A DNA stretch of 64,000 nucleotides from Eleftheria terrae (GTDB lineage: Bacteria > Pseudomonadota > Gammaproteobacteria > Burkholderiales > Burkholderiaceae_C). A program made the position numbers and the translations under genes. The notes beneath the pieces were generated by a model. The model worked only from the letters and a program-made list of their open reading frames with translations. It was not told the DNA's origin and made no database searches. This document shows positions 16,440 to 24,493 of this stretch, piece by piece (position 1 is the stretch's first letter; each line of letters starts with the position of its first letter). The DNA is taken from positions 248,001 to 312,000 of the forward strand of contig NZ_CP106952.1 of assembly GCF_030419005.1 (NCBI RefSeq), written 5' to 3'.

Positions 16440-17669
16440 TCAGCGTTTTCGACCAGGCGGGCCGACGCTGTCGCGCACCACGAGGCGGCCCTCGACCTTC
16501 AGCGTGCGGTGCCGCGAGGCGGCTTGCCCGTGCTCGTCCAGCAGCGTTTCCACCGCGAGCCGACCCATCTCGTAGTTGGGCAACACCAGGGTCGTCAAGG
16601 CCGGGTGGGTGTGCTGGGCAATCTCCTGGTCGTCGTAGCCCATCACCGACACCTCACGCGGCACGGCCAGGCGCAGTTGGCGCAGCGCTTCGAGGCTGCC
16701 CGCGGCCATCAGGTCATTGGCGCAGAAGATCGCGGTGGGCGGCCGCGGCTGGCGCATGAGCGCCAGCGTGGCCTCGTAGCCGCTGCCCACCTGCCAGTCG
16801 CCCTCCCGCACCAGCGCCGGCTCGAAGGGCAGGTCGTGGCTGGCGAGTGCGCGACGGTAGCCCTTCAGCCGGTCGCGCGCCGCGTCCATCCACGACTCGC
16901 CGTTGATGAAGGCAATGCGGCGGTGGCCCGCCTCGATCAGGTGCTCGGTGGCACTGTGCCCGCCCGCCACTTCCGCCGGCAGGACGCAGGAGCGCGGGGA
17001 CGTCGGCAAGGGCGGCTCACCGGCCGGGCGCCGGCCCGGCGAAGGCGGCGCGGGTAGGGCGGCCTCATAGCAATTGAGCAGCACGGTGGGCACCGCCGCA
17101 AGCCGGTCGGGAACCTGCACCTGCCGCGTGAAGATGGTCGAGTAGATGACGCCGACGATGGCGGGGTGCGACAGCAGGCTGTCGAGAGCCGCGCTCTCGC
17201 GGGCGCTGTCGGAACGCAGGGTCGTCACGGCCACCGTGGCGCCCTGCTGCCAGGCGGCATCGCTCGCCCCGTCCACCGACACCACCGGATGCGGGCTGGT
17301 CGAGATCTCGTCCACCACGTAGAGGATGAGCGGCGAGTGGCCCGCTCGGCGGGACGCCGGCCCGCGCTCGGCGCCGGCCTTGGCCCGCGTCGAAGGCAAT
17401 TGATAGCCGAGTCGCTCAGCCGTGTCGCGCACCCGCTGGCGGGTTTCCTCGGACAGGCTGATGTCACGCACATCGTTGAGCGCCAGCGACACGGTGGACT
17501 GCGACACCCCTGCCGCCTTCGCGACATCGGTCATCGTGACGCGGCGCGGCGACGCGGTGCCGGTGCTCGCGCTCGCCGCGGTGGCTGCCCCGGATGCCGC
17601 CGGCACGGCGGCCTTGCGGTCCTTCTCGGCGGCCCTTCCGCCTGCGCTGCGCGCGCCTCCTCTTGCCAT
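16440..17669 (-). CDS. LacI-family transcriptional regulator
   Basis: 409 aa. The HTH is TMTDVAKAAGVSQSTVSLAL at residues 45-64, with the LND hinge-helix region and GYQLP linker next, then a periplasmic-binding-protein-like effector domain with ATEHLIEAGHRRIAFING and FCANDLMAAG. An unusual Ala/Gly-rich extension of about 44 residues precedes the HTH; the start at 17669 is nevertheless supported by GAGGAC upstream, while no ribosome binding site precedes the internal Met. It is divergent from a GH2 gene, and two matching palindromes lie between them, so it very likely represses that gene and itself. Sugar ligand unknown, probably a plant-type oligosaccharide given the neighbours. Confidence 0.92.
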   Translation of the reverse strand: MARGGARSAGGRAAEKDRKAAVPAASGAATAASASTGTASPRRVTMTDVAKAAGVSQSTVSLALNDVRDISLSEETRQRVRDTAERLGYQLPSTRAKAGAERGPASRRAGHSPLILYVVDEISTSPHPVVSVDGASDAAWQQGATVAVTTLRSDSARESAALDSLLSHPAIVGVIYSTIFTRQVQVPDRLAAVPTVLLNCYEAALPAPPSPGRRPAGEPPLPTSPRSCVLPAEVAGGHSATEHLIEAGHRRIAFINGESWMDAARDRLKGYRRALASHDLPFEPALVREGDWQVGSGYEATLALMRQPRPPTAIFCANDLMAAGSLEALRQLRLAVPREVSVMGYDDQEIAQHTHPALTTLVLPNYEMGRLAVETLLDEHGQAASRHRTLKVEGRLVVRDSVGPPGRKR

Positions 17670-17705
17670 TCCCGTCCTCTGTTCCCGAGTTCTTCAGTTG
17701 TCTAT

Positions 17706-17716
17706 GACTAATAGTC
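17706..17716. promoter_or_regulatory. Putative LacI-type operator O1
   Basis: Perfect odd palindrome GACTA-A-TAGTC, 36 bp upstream of the regulator ATG; its 9-bp core ACTAATAGT recurs in inverse complement as O2. A central-base palindrome shared by both sides of a divergent region is what autoregulation predicts. Confidence 0.5.
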
Positions 17717-17870
17717 TGACCGCAGCCTCGGCGCGGTCCGGCTTTCGATGATAAGGCCGTGCCCTTGCCTGGGCAGGCAGCCCCCGGGGAGAGCCGCCTC
17801 GCCACCTTGAGATACGCGCACTTACATCACCACCAAGATCTGCGTGCGGTCGATTATTAGTATTAGCAAA

Positions 17871-17879
17871 ACTATTAGT
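17871..17879. promoter_or_regulatory. Putative LacI-type operator O2
   Basis: ACTATTAGT, the exact reverse complement of the O1 core, 97 bp upstream of the GH2 start codon and next to two further TATTAG hexamers. Core-to-core distance to O1 is 164 bp, compatible with looping. Confidence 0.5.
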
Positions 17880-17975
17880 GACGGCACCTCCGCGGACGGA
17901 GCGAGCCGTCCCCTGCCCGGTGCAGCGCTGCCGCGGGCCGGGCGTCTGTTCCCCGACTTTCACAAGGAGACAACG

Positions 17976-20786
17976 GTGAATTCGATAAGACGGCGATTAC
18001 TTGCATGGCTGCTGCCCCTGCTGGCGGCCGGGTGTGGTGGCGGTGGCAGTGGCGGGCCGGACGACGCCGTCCAGGCAGCGTCACCGTCCTTGCAGCGGGA
18101 GGCGGCGCAAGCGGCCGCCGCACCGGTGGCGCGGCTCACCACGCCGTGGACCGACGCGGCCCTGCGGGCGGCCGTGCCGCTGCCCGAGTACCCGCGGCCG
18201 CAGATGACACGCTCGCAGTGGCTCAACCTCAACGGCAGGTGGAGCTACCACGGCGGCGCCGCCGCGCCGGATGCGGACAACACGCCGGAGGCGGCGCCGG
18301 CCTTCCCGGCGCAGCCCGAGCAGGTGCTGGTGCCGTTTCCGGTCGAGTCCTACCTGTCCGGCATCCAGCGCATGAACGAGCGCAACCTCTGGTACCGCCG
18401 CGCCTTCCAGGTGCCGCCCGCCTGGAGTGGCAAGCGCATCCTGCTCAATTTCGGTGCCGTCGACCGCAAGGCCACCGTCTACGTGAACGGGCGCAAGGTG
18501 GGCCAGCACGTCGGCGGCTACGACGCCTTCAGCTTCGACATCACGCCCTACCTGCGCCGCGGCAACAACGACCTGGTGGTGGGTGTGTTCGACCCCACCA
18601 CCGGCGACGACATGGTGGGCAAGCAGACGCTCAACCCGGGCGGGATCTTCTACACGCCGAGTTCGGGGATCTGGCAGACCGTCTGGCTGGAGCCGGTGGA
18701 GGCGCCCCACATCACGCGGCTGGACCTGACGCCGGACCTGGCCAACAGCCAGCTGCGCCTGCGCGTGGTGGGCGAAGGCCTGGCCGGCCACACGGTCGAG
18801 GCGGTGGCGTTCTCCGGCGGCACCCGCGTCAGCAGTGCCAGCGTGCGCGGCGGCGTCGAGTTCAGCCTGCCGATACCGAACGCCACGCTCTGGTCGCCCG
18901 AGCAACCGTTTCTCTACGACTTGCAGGTCACCCTGCGGCGCGGCGGCGCGGTGGTGGACCGGGTGGGCAGCTACTTCGGCATGCGCTCGATCGAGGTCGG
19001 CACGGTGGGCGGCGTGCCGCGGCCCTTGCTGAACGGCCGCCATGTGTTCCAGTACGGCCCGCTCGACCAGGGTTTCTGGCCCGACGGCCTGTACACCGCA
19101 CCCACCGACGAGGCGCTGAAGTCGGACCTGCTGCTGGCCAAGGAACTCGGCTTCAACATGGTGCGCAAGCACATCAAGGTGGAGCCGCAGCGCTGGTTCT
19201 ACTGGGCCGACAAGCTGGGCCTGCTGGTCTGGCAGGACATGCCGCAGGCCTGGGACGCCGAGTCGCAACCGGCGGCTCGCGCGCGCTTCGAAGCCGCCGC
19301 CCGAGAGATCGTCGACGAGCACCGCTCTTCGCCCGCGGTCGTGAGCTGGGTGATCTTCAATGAAAGCTGGGGCGACTTCGACATGGTGCGCATGGCGCAG
19401 CAGTTCAGGAGCTGGGACCCGAGCCGCCTCATCAACACGCATTCCGGCATCAACTTCGCCCCGGGCGACCAGGGCGTGGGTGACCTCATCGACCTGCATG
19501 ACTATCCCGGCCCGTCGGCGCCCGCCTGGCAGCCGGGGCGCATCGCGGTGCTTGGCGAGTTCGGCGGCAACGGCTTGCGCACCGAGGGGCACATGTGGAA
19601 CCCGGCGTCCACCTGCTGCTACACCCTCTATCCCGATGCCTCGAGCCTGACCCGGGCCTACCTGGACCAGGTGGACACCCTGCGCGAGCTGGCGGCCTCC
19701 CGGGGCCTGAGCGCCGCGGTCTACACCGAGACCAGCGACGTCGAGGACGAGCTCAACGGCTTCGTCACCTACGACCGCAAGGTCAGGAAGATGGACTTCG
19801 CCGCGGTGAAGGCCGCGCACGAGGCCCTGCTGCAGGGGGTGCCCTACCTGCGCCTGGGCAGTTCGTACTCCTTGCGCACCGTCACGCCCGGGGTGGGCAA
19901 CCGCTACCTGCGGCAGGCTGCCGGCCTCGGCTACACCGAGCTGGTGGACGCCAGCAGCGCGGAGTCGCTGAAGAAGGATGCGTCCTGGAAAGTGGTGGCG
20001 GGCCTCGCCGACCACCGCTGCCTGTCGCTGGAGTCGATCCACCAGCCGGGGCAGTACCTCCGGCATGCCGGTGCGCGCCTGCGCATCGACCCCAGCGATG
20101 GCAGCGAAGCGTTCCGGCAGGACGCGACCTTCTGCCCCCGGCCGGCACTCGACGGCGGGGGTGGCGTGTCGCTGGAATCCAAGAACCAGCCGGGGCACTT
20201 CATCCGCCACCTGTACAGCGAGGTCTGGCTGCATCCCCTCGAGGACCATGCGCTGTTCAGGGCCGATGCGTCCTGGGCGCCGGGGCCGGGCTGGTGGCGC
20301 AGCAGCGTGATGCTGCCGCTCGGGCAGCTGCAGTCCCTGCGGGTGCTGACCCCGAACTTTGACAACCGCTACCTGCGCCATCTCGACGGCCTGGCCCATA
20401 CCGAGGTCGTCACGGCCGACAGCGACGCGCTGTTGAAGCAGGATGCGTCCTGGCGCATCGTCGCCGGGCTGGCGGACCCAAGCTGCTACTCCTTCGAGTC
20501 GCGCAACTTCCCGGGCGAGTACCTGCGCCACATGCACTCGCGGGTGCGCCGCGATCCGCTGCAGCACACGGCGCAGTACCGGGACGATGCCACCTTCTGC
20601 GCGCACGCCACCGGCAATGGCGCCGCGGGCGTGCGCCTGGCGGCATACAACTTCCCCAACCGCTGGCTGCGCCACTATGCAGCGGCGGTGTACATCTCGG
20701 ACGGCTTGGGCGGCGAGCCGTGGAACGGGGCAGGCGGCCATGAGGCCGACACGCGCTGGGCGGTAGAAGCCGCCTGGGCGCCCTGA
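17976..20786 (+). CDS. Glycoside hydrolase family 2 lipoprotein with two AbfB-type domains
   Basis: 936 aa. The GTG start at 17976 follows AAGGAGA; the frame is open back to 17844. Lipobox LAAGC places the lipidated Cys at residue 20, so it acts in the periplasm or at the cell surface. Order: GH2 sugar-binding jelly roll (about 70-240; LWYRRAFQVP, VYVNGRKVGQH), Ig-like domain, then a TIM barrel with acid/base Glu in SWVIFNESWG and nucleophile Glu in VLGEFGG. Residues about 625-925 are two tandem repeats with NRYLR, FESRNFPGEYLRH and QDASW, the signature of the arabinofuranose-binding AbfB/CBM42 fold. GH2 covers beta-galactosidase, -mannosidase and -glucuronidase; the AbfB modules point to arabinose-bearing plant polysaccharide. 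Likely controlled by the adjacent LacI-type protein. Confidence 0.88.
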   Translation: MNSIRRRLLAWLLPLLAAGCGGGGSGGPDDAVQAASPSLQREAAQAAAAPVARLTTPWTDAALRAAVPLPEYPRPQMTRSQWLNLNGRWSYHGGAAAPDADNTPEAAPAFPAQPEQVLVPFPVESYLSGIQRMNERNLWYRRAFQVPPAWSGKRILLNFGAVDRKATVYVNGRKVGQHVGGYDAFSFDITPYLRRGNNDLVVGVFDPTTGDDMVGKQTLNPGGIFYTPSSGIWQTVWLEPVEAPHITRLDLTPDLANSQLRLRVVGEGLAGHTVEAVAFSGGTRVSSASVRGGVEFSLPIPNATLWSPEQPFLYDLQVTLRRGGAVVDRVGSYFGMRSIEVGTVGGVPRPLLNGRHVFQYGPLDQGFWPDGLYTAPTDEALKSDLLLAKELGFNMVRKHIKVEPQRWFYWADKLGLLVWQDMPQAWDAESQPAARARFEAAAREIVDEHRSSPAVVSWVIFNESWGDFDMVRMAQQFRSWDPSRLINTHSGINFAPGDQGVGDLIDLHDYPGPSAPAWQPGRIAVLGEFGGNGLRTEGHMWNPASTCCYTLYPDASSLTRAYLDQVDTLRELAASRGLSAAVYTETSDVEDELNGFVTYDRKVRKMDFAAVKAAHEALLQGVPYLRLGSSYSLRTVTPGVGNRYLRQAAGLGYTELVDASSAESLKKDASWKVVAGLADHRCLSLESIHQPGQYLRHAGARLRIDPSDGSEAFRQDATFCPRPALDGGGGVSLESKNQPGHFIRHLYSEVWLHPLEDHALFRADASWAPGPGWWRSSVMLPLGQLQSLRVLTPNFDNRYLRHLDGLAHTEVVTADSDALLKQDASWRIVAGLADPSCYSFESRNFPGEYLRHMHSRVRRDPLQHTAQYRDDATFCAHATGNGAAGVRLAAYNFPNRWLRHYAAAVYISDGLGGEPWNGAGGHEADTRWAVEAAWAP

Positions 20787-21217
20787 GCGGCCGGGCGCTG
20801 CTGGCGCTTTGCACCCCATCGCCGGGGTGTTCGCAGGCGGTGGCGCGGGCGGGCCGGGAAGCACCGCCCTGGCCTGCGCAGCAGCCGGCGGGTGGAGCGG
20901 TTCACGCCTGCCTGCCGGCGGCTGGGCAACGACGGAGCCGAGCGATTCACGACCGGGTTCAGCATGCCGCGACCGGCGGCAGCACCCAGGCGCAGTGCAG
21001 GCAGCGCGCCACGCCGGGGCCCCGTGCCAGCATGACGGCAGCTGCCACCGCCTGCTCGCTCGCCGGCACCGCTGGCATGCCGCCGGTCTGCGGACCCGGC
21101 GCGTCACCGCCCTCCCTCGGCACTTCAAGCACAAAAAAGCCTGCATGACCTTCGTCATGCAGGCTGGGCAGGCGGTCGGTGCCGCCCCTTGCGGGGCCGG
21201 GACCGGCGGCGAGCGCC
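20787..21217. other. Convergent intergenic region
   Basis: 431 bp between the convergent GH2 and GH39-like genes. Apart from the terminator at 21133-21165 I see no gene, repeat or regulatory site. Confidence 0.6.
21133..21165 (-). terminator. Rho-independent terminator of the GH39-like gene
   Basis: Perfect 12-bp stem (AGCCTGCATGAC 21138-21149, GTCATGCAGGCT 21154-21165) with a CTTC loop (GAAG on the minus strand) and a T6 run after it when read on the minus strand, 53 bp past the stop codon at 21218. Textbook intrinsic terminator. Confidence 0.92.
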
Positions 21218-23140
21218 TTACTTCAGCAGCACCGGCTCCAGGCCCAGGGTGACGGTGGCGGCGGAGATGCCGCTTTCCTGGCCAGCCAGGGTGCGCACCT
21301 TGGACACGCCCCACTCGGCCGGCAGCGACACCACCGTGTTCGGCGTGGTGGCCCAGGCGATCACGAAGCTCTCGCCGCCGCGGGTGGCACGGAACACGTA
21401 CACGTTGTGGTTCACCTGGTAGGAGTCGACCAGGCTGGCACCCTTGACCCAGCGGATGGCTTCGGCGTAGGAGGTGGCCGCGGCGGTCGGCGTGCGGTAG
21501 TCGGCTTCCACCATGCGCGAGCCGGCGCCTTCCTTGCTGCGTTCCCAGTAGTAGTAGTTGAAGTTGCTGATGCCCTTGCCCCACATCATCATCAGGGCGC
21601 GTGCATTGACGCTGTTCTTCTCGGCGGCGGTGGCTTCCCAGGTCGAGCACTGCTGGAACGAGGGGTCGCAGATGAAGGCGCCTTCGGTGTTCCACAGCGG
21701 CTTGTTCTCCACACCGTGGTTGCGCATCACTTCACGCACGTTCTGGATCTGCGAGCCCAGCAGCTCGGGCTTGTTGTTGTAGTAGAAGTGGAAGCCGATG
21801 TGGTCCACCCACTGGCCGCCACCGAGCTCCAGGAAGCGGTCCAGCCACGGGTAGCCCTGGCCCAGCGTCAGGCCGGGGGACACCAGCACGGCGGTGGCGT
21901 CGGCGGCCTTGATCTCCTGGTGCGCGATGCGGGCCATCTCCACCATCTTCTCCATCGTGCCCTTGTAGGTGCCCGAGAAGTCCGGCTCGTTCCACAGCTC
22001 GTAGTACTTGATCTTGCCGGCGTAGCGGCGGGCGATGGTGCGCACATAGTCGCGCCAGTCGTCCATGTTGGCCGGGTGCATGTTGGCGCCCATGCCGTAC
22101 TGGCCCACCGAGCTGGGGTTGGCCGAGGCCCAGGTCGGCGTCTGGCCCAGGGTGTACAGCATCTGGCCACCGTTGCGGCGCACGTAGTCCACGTACATGT
22201 CCAGGCGCAGGCCGTGGCCACCGCTCCAGTCCCACACGTTGTTGGCGCGCTCCAGGTCGGCCCAGGTGGTGCCGGTGTTCCACAGCCGCACGATGCCCTG
22301 GCCCAGCGTCGGCCAGTTGGAGTGCTCGCCCAGCTTGTTCACGTGCACGCCGAACAGGGTGTCCGGGGCCGCGGCCTTGCTGACGGGGGCCATCTCGTTG
22401 TAGTCGACCTCGGCAATGCTCATGTTGTCGATCCACACGTTGGCGCCGGCCGTCTTGGAGTTCACCCGCAGGGTGCCCAGCACGTCGCCGACATAGGTGC
22501 CCTGGATCTCGATCTTCTGCCAGCTGGTGCCGACCTGCACGGTCTTGGCGGCTGCCGCGTCCCAGGGGTGGGCGTCGCGGCGGATCAGCAGTTCCACCGA
22601 GGCATTGCCGTCCGAGCGCACATAGGCGCTGGCGCGGTAGGCCCGGCCCTTCTTGAAGGCGAACGGGAAGGTCAGGTGGCCACCGCCGCCGCCGCTGGAC
22701 AGCATGCGAAAGCGCTGCGAGGTGGCGCCGGCGTAGACATAGCCGCTGCGGGTCTCGCGCTCGGTCTCGAAGGTGCCCGCCGGGCTGCCCCAGATGTTCA
22801 TCTTCCAGCCCGGGGCGGTCTTGCTCCAGCTGCCTTCGAAGTCGGAGCCCGCCACCGGGGTCACGGTGACCGAGGCGCCGCCGGCCGCCGGCAGCGCCAG
22901 CGCGCCGCTCAGGCTCGCCGCCGCGCCGTAGCTGGCCACGGCCTGGGCCCGCTCCACCGGGGTGGTGTTGGGTTGCAGCAGCAGCGGGGCCGCCGCCTCG
23001 ATGGCCACCGGCTGCTCGGCCGCGGCCACGCTGTCTTGCCCGGCCGCCACTTCGCTCTGCTCGGTGCCGGAGCCGCCGCCGCATGCTGCAAGCAGGACGA
23101 CGCTGAAAGACACGGCCCAACGGTAGACGCTCGAATTCAT
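21218..23140 (-). CDS. Lipoprotein glycoside hydrolase, GH39-like, with carbohydrate-binding domain
   Basis: 640 aa. Lipobox LAAC puts the lipidated Cys at residue 20. Residues about 95-245 form a CenC/CBM4-type beta-sandwich (SDFEGSWSKT ... RASAYVRSDG ... VWIDNMSIAEVD). A TIM barrel follows, with the acid/base Glu in YYELWNEPDFSG (about residue 380) and the probable nucleophile Glu in PLWNTEGAF (about 485). The NEP...TEG pair and the start of the barrel (FGVHVNKLGEHSNWP) fit clan-A enzymes close to GH39, a family that includes beta-xylosidases and exopolysaccharide endo-hydrolases such as PslG. Polymer unknown. Convergent with the GH2 gene; probably the same island. Confidence 0.8.
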   Translation of the reverse strand: MNSSVYRWAVSFSVVLLAACGGGSGTEQSEVAAGQDSVAAAEQPVAIEAAAPLLLQPNTTPVERAQAVASYGAAASLSGALALPAAGGASVTVTPVAGSDFEGSWSKTAPGWKMNIWGSPAGTFETERETRSGYVYAGATSQRFRMLSSGGGGGHLTFPFAFKKGRAYRASAYVRSDGNASVELLIRRDAHPWDAAAAKTVQVGTSWQKIEIQGTYVGDVLGTLRVNSKTAGANVWIDNMSIAEVDYNEMAPVSKAAAPDTLFGVHVNKLGEHSNWPTLGQGIVRLWNTGTTWADLERANNVWDWSGGHGLRLDMYVDYVRRNGGQMLYTLGQTPTWASANPSSVGQYGMGANMHPANMDDWRDYVRTIARRYAGKIKYYELWNEPDFSGTYKGTMEKMVEMARIAHQEIKAADATAVLVSPGLTLGQGYPWLDRFLELGGGQWVDHIGFHFYYNNKPELLGSQIQNVREVMRNHGVENKPLWNTEGAFICDPSFQQCSTWEATAAEKNSVNARALMMMWGKGISNFNYYYWERSKEGAGSRMVEADYRTPTAAATSYAEAIRWVKGASLVDSYQVNHNVYVFRATRGGESFVIAWATTPNTVVSLPAEWGVSKVRTLAGQESGISAATVTLGLEPVLLK

Positions 23141-23443
23141 TCTCTGTTCCAGTCTGATGTGCTGAATGAATGGCCAAACAAGCTCCGCCTCGCGCCTTGC
23201 GGCGTGATCAAAGGGACGGGGTGTTTGGACAAATAAGCGGGCGCGCGATCGAGGGTTACCAACTGCGGTCGGTGTGGCGTCCTGGCGGACGCTGCCTCGG
23301 TCTTCCCGCTACGGTGTTGTCAGACTGGCGCCTGAGCGTCTTTCACCGGTGCGATGCCGAGATAAACGGCGCTTTGCCGGCTGACTTGATAGCGGCAAAT
23401 GAAACAAATTGTGTTTCAAACTTGCGGAGGGCCCGCCTGCCGT
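23141..23443. other. Promoter region of the GH39-like gene, with an inverted repeat
   Basis: 303 bp without a gene. It contains the perfect inverted repeat TGAAACA-N5-TGTTTCA at 23400-23418, listed separately. Confidence 0.5.
23400..23418. repeat. Inverted repeat TGAAACA-N5-TGTTTCA
   Basis: Perfect 7-bp arms around AATTG in an AT-rich pocket, 26 bp past the stop of the small gene at 23444 and 260 bp upstream of the GH39-like start. It could be a weak terminator for the small gene or an operator; the sequence does not match the LacI-type palindromes at 17.7-17.9 kb. Confidence 0.4.
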
Positions 23444-23758
23444 TCAGGCGCGCCAGCCACGCAGCGTGACGCGGCGCCGCTCCTGGTCGATGCCGCGCAT
23501 CGAGGCCAGCGCCCGGCGCGCCGGGCGCTGCGTGGTGGTGCCCACCAGGTACCAGGCGTCGCTGCCCCAGAACAGGTCGTCCATCAGGCGCGGGTCCGGC
23601 GGGTCTGTCAGCGGCTCGATCTTGAACGAGCACCAGAACATGTCGTCGGGTTCGGGGTCGACCAGCCGCGCCAGCGGCTCGTCGTCGACGATGACGTTCC
23701 AGCAGGTGTCGTCCCTGGCGTCGAGCGGGCGCTTCAGGACGCGACGCAGCCAGGCCAT
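23444..23758 (-). CDS. Hypothetical protein (104 aa)
   Basis: Small acidic soluble protein, rich in Trp and Asp (CWNVIVDDEPLARLVDPEPDDMFWCSFKIEP, then DDLFWGSDAWYLVG). Spaced WN, DMFW and LFWG elements suggest one compact alpha/beta domain, but I do not recognise a family. ATG at 23758 is used; an in-frame GTG five codons upstream (23773) is equally possible. It is divergent from the Nudix gene, 133 bp apart. Confidence 0.6.
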   Translation of the reverse strand: MAWLRRVLKRPLDARDDTCWNVIVDDEPLARLVDPEPDDMFWCSFKIEPLTDPPDPRLMDDLFWGSDAWYLVGTTTQRPARRALASMRGIDQERRRVTLRGWRA

Positions 23759-23891
23759 GGCAGTGAGCTTCACCCCTGCATTTTCGCTGTGGCCCGCTCC
23801 CGGGGGAGCACACGCAGGATCCACAGCGCCGGGCGCCCCGTCGCCGCCGCGTCCTCCCGCTGTGCTGAGCACCGGCAGAATGCGGGCACCG

Positions 23892-24449
23892 ATGGTTGAT
23901 TCGCCCGCCATGATGCCTCCCCACCGCGGCGCGCCGGTACGGCGCACGGTGCGCCTGATCCTGTTGAACGAGCGCCAGGAACTGCTGCTGATGCAGGTCG
24001 TGCTGCCCGACCGCAGTTTCTGGTGCACGGTGGGCGGCGGCATCGAGCCCGGCGAAACGCTGCGTGCGGCGGCGCGGCGCGAGGCGCTGGAGGAAACCGG
24101 CTTCACTGATGCCGACCTCGACTGGGGGCCCTGCGTCTGGCAGGGCGAACACCTCATGGACCGCGACGGCGTGGCCATGCTGCACCACGAAACCTTCGTG
24201 CTGGTGCGGACCCGGCGCACCGACTGGTGCAGTGCCGGCCTCACGGACGCGGAACGAGCGGTGGTCCGCACGCTCCGCTGGTGGAGCGTGGACGAGTTGC
24301 AGCAGGGTGCGCCGCATGTGGTGCCGCCGTCGCTGGCCAGCCACCTGGCCGACCTGGTGGGCCGGCTGTCCGCCGGGGAGCAGCCGGTGCGGACGCTGCC
24401 CATCGAATTGGGCGACCGGCCCCGGGGCGACAGGCAGCGACGCCCCTGA
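23892..24449 (+). CDS. Nudix hydrolase
   Basis: 185 aa. Complete Nudix box (GGGIEPGETLRAAARREALE followed by ETGF, giving GX5EX7REUXEEXGU) at about residues 50-72, preceded by the usual TVRLILLNERQELLLMQV strand. These enzymes cleave nucleoside diphosphates linked to another moiety using Mg/Mn held by the box glutamates; substrate not predictable. Starts at 23892, 23910 and 23913 are all possible. It ends 45 bp from the convergent ABC exporter gene and is probably unrelated to the siderophore locus. Confidence 0.88.
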   Translation: MVDSPAMMPPHRGAPVRRTVRLILLNERQELLLMQVVLPDRSFWCTVGGGIEPGETLRAAARREALEETGFTDADLDWGPCVWQGEHLMDRDGVAMLHHETFVLVRTRRTDWCSAGLTDAERAVVRTLRWWSVDELQQGAPHVVPPSLASHLADLVGRLSAGEQPVRTLPIELGDRPRGDRQRRP

Positions 24450-24493
24450 CGGCAGCGACGGGCCGGCCGGCAGGGACGCGCCGCCGACCCACC

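Larger units (their letters stand above)
17670..17975. promoter_or_regulatory. Divergent LacI-regulator/GH2 control region
   Basis: 306 bp, AT-richer than its flanks near 17695-17720 and 17850-17880, where two operator-like palindromes sit. Three TATTAG hexamers (17855, 17861, 17873) form a short phased array upstream of the GH2 gene. The GH2 ribosome binding site AAGGAGA is at 17964-17970. Confidence 0.6.

Noticed and set aside
18081..21695. A 1204-codon minus-strand frame across the GH2 gene and into the GH39-like gene
   Set aside because: It crosses a convergent terminator and has no family resemblance; GH2 motifs are on the plus strand.
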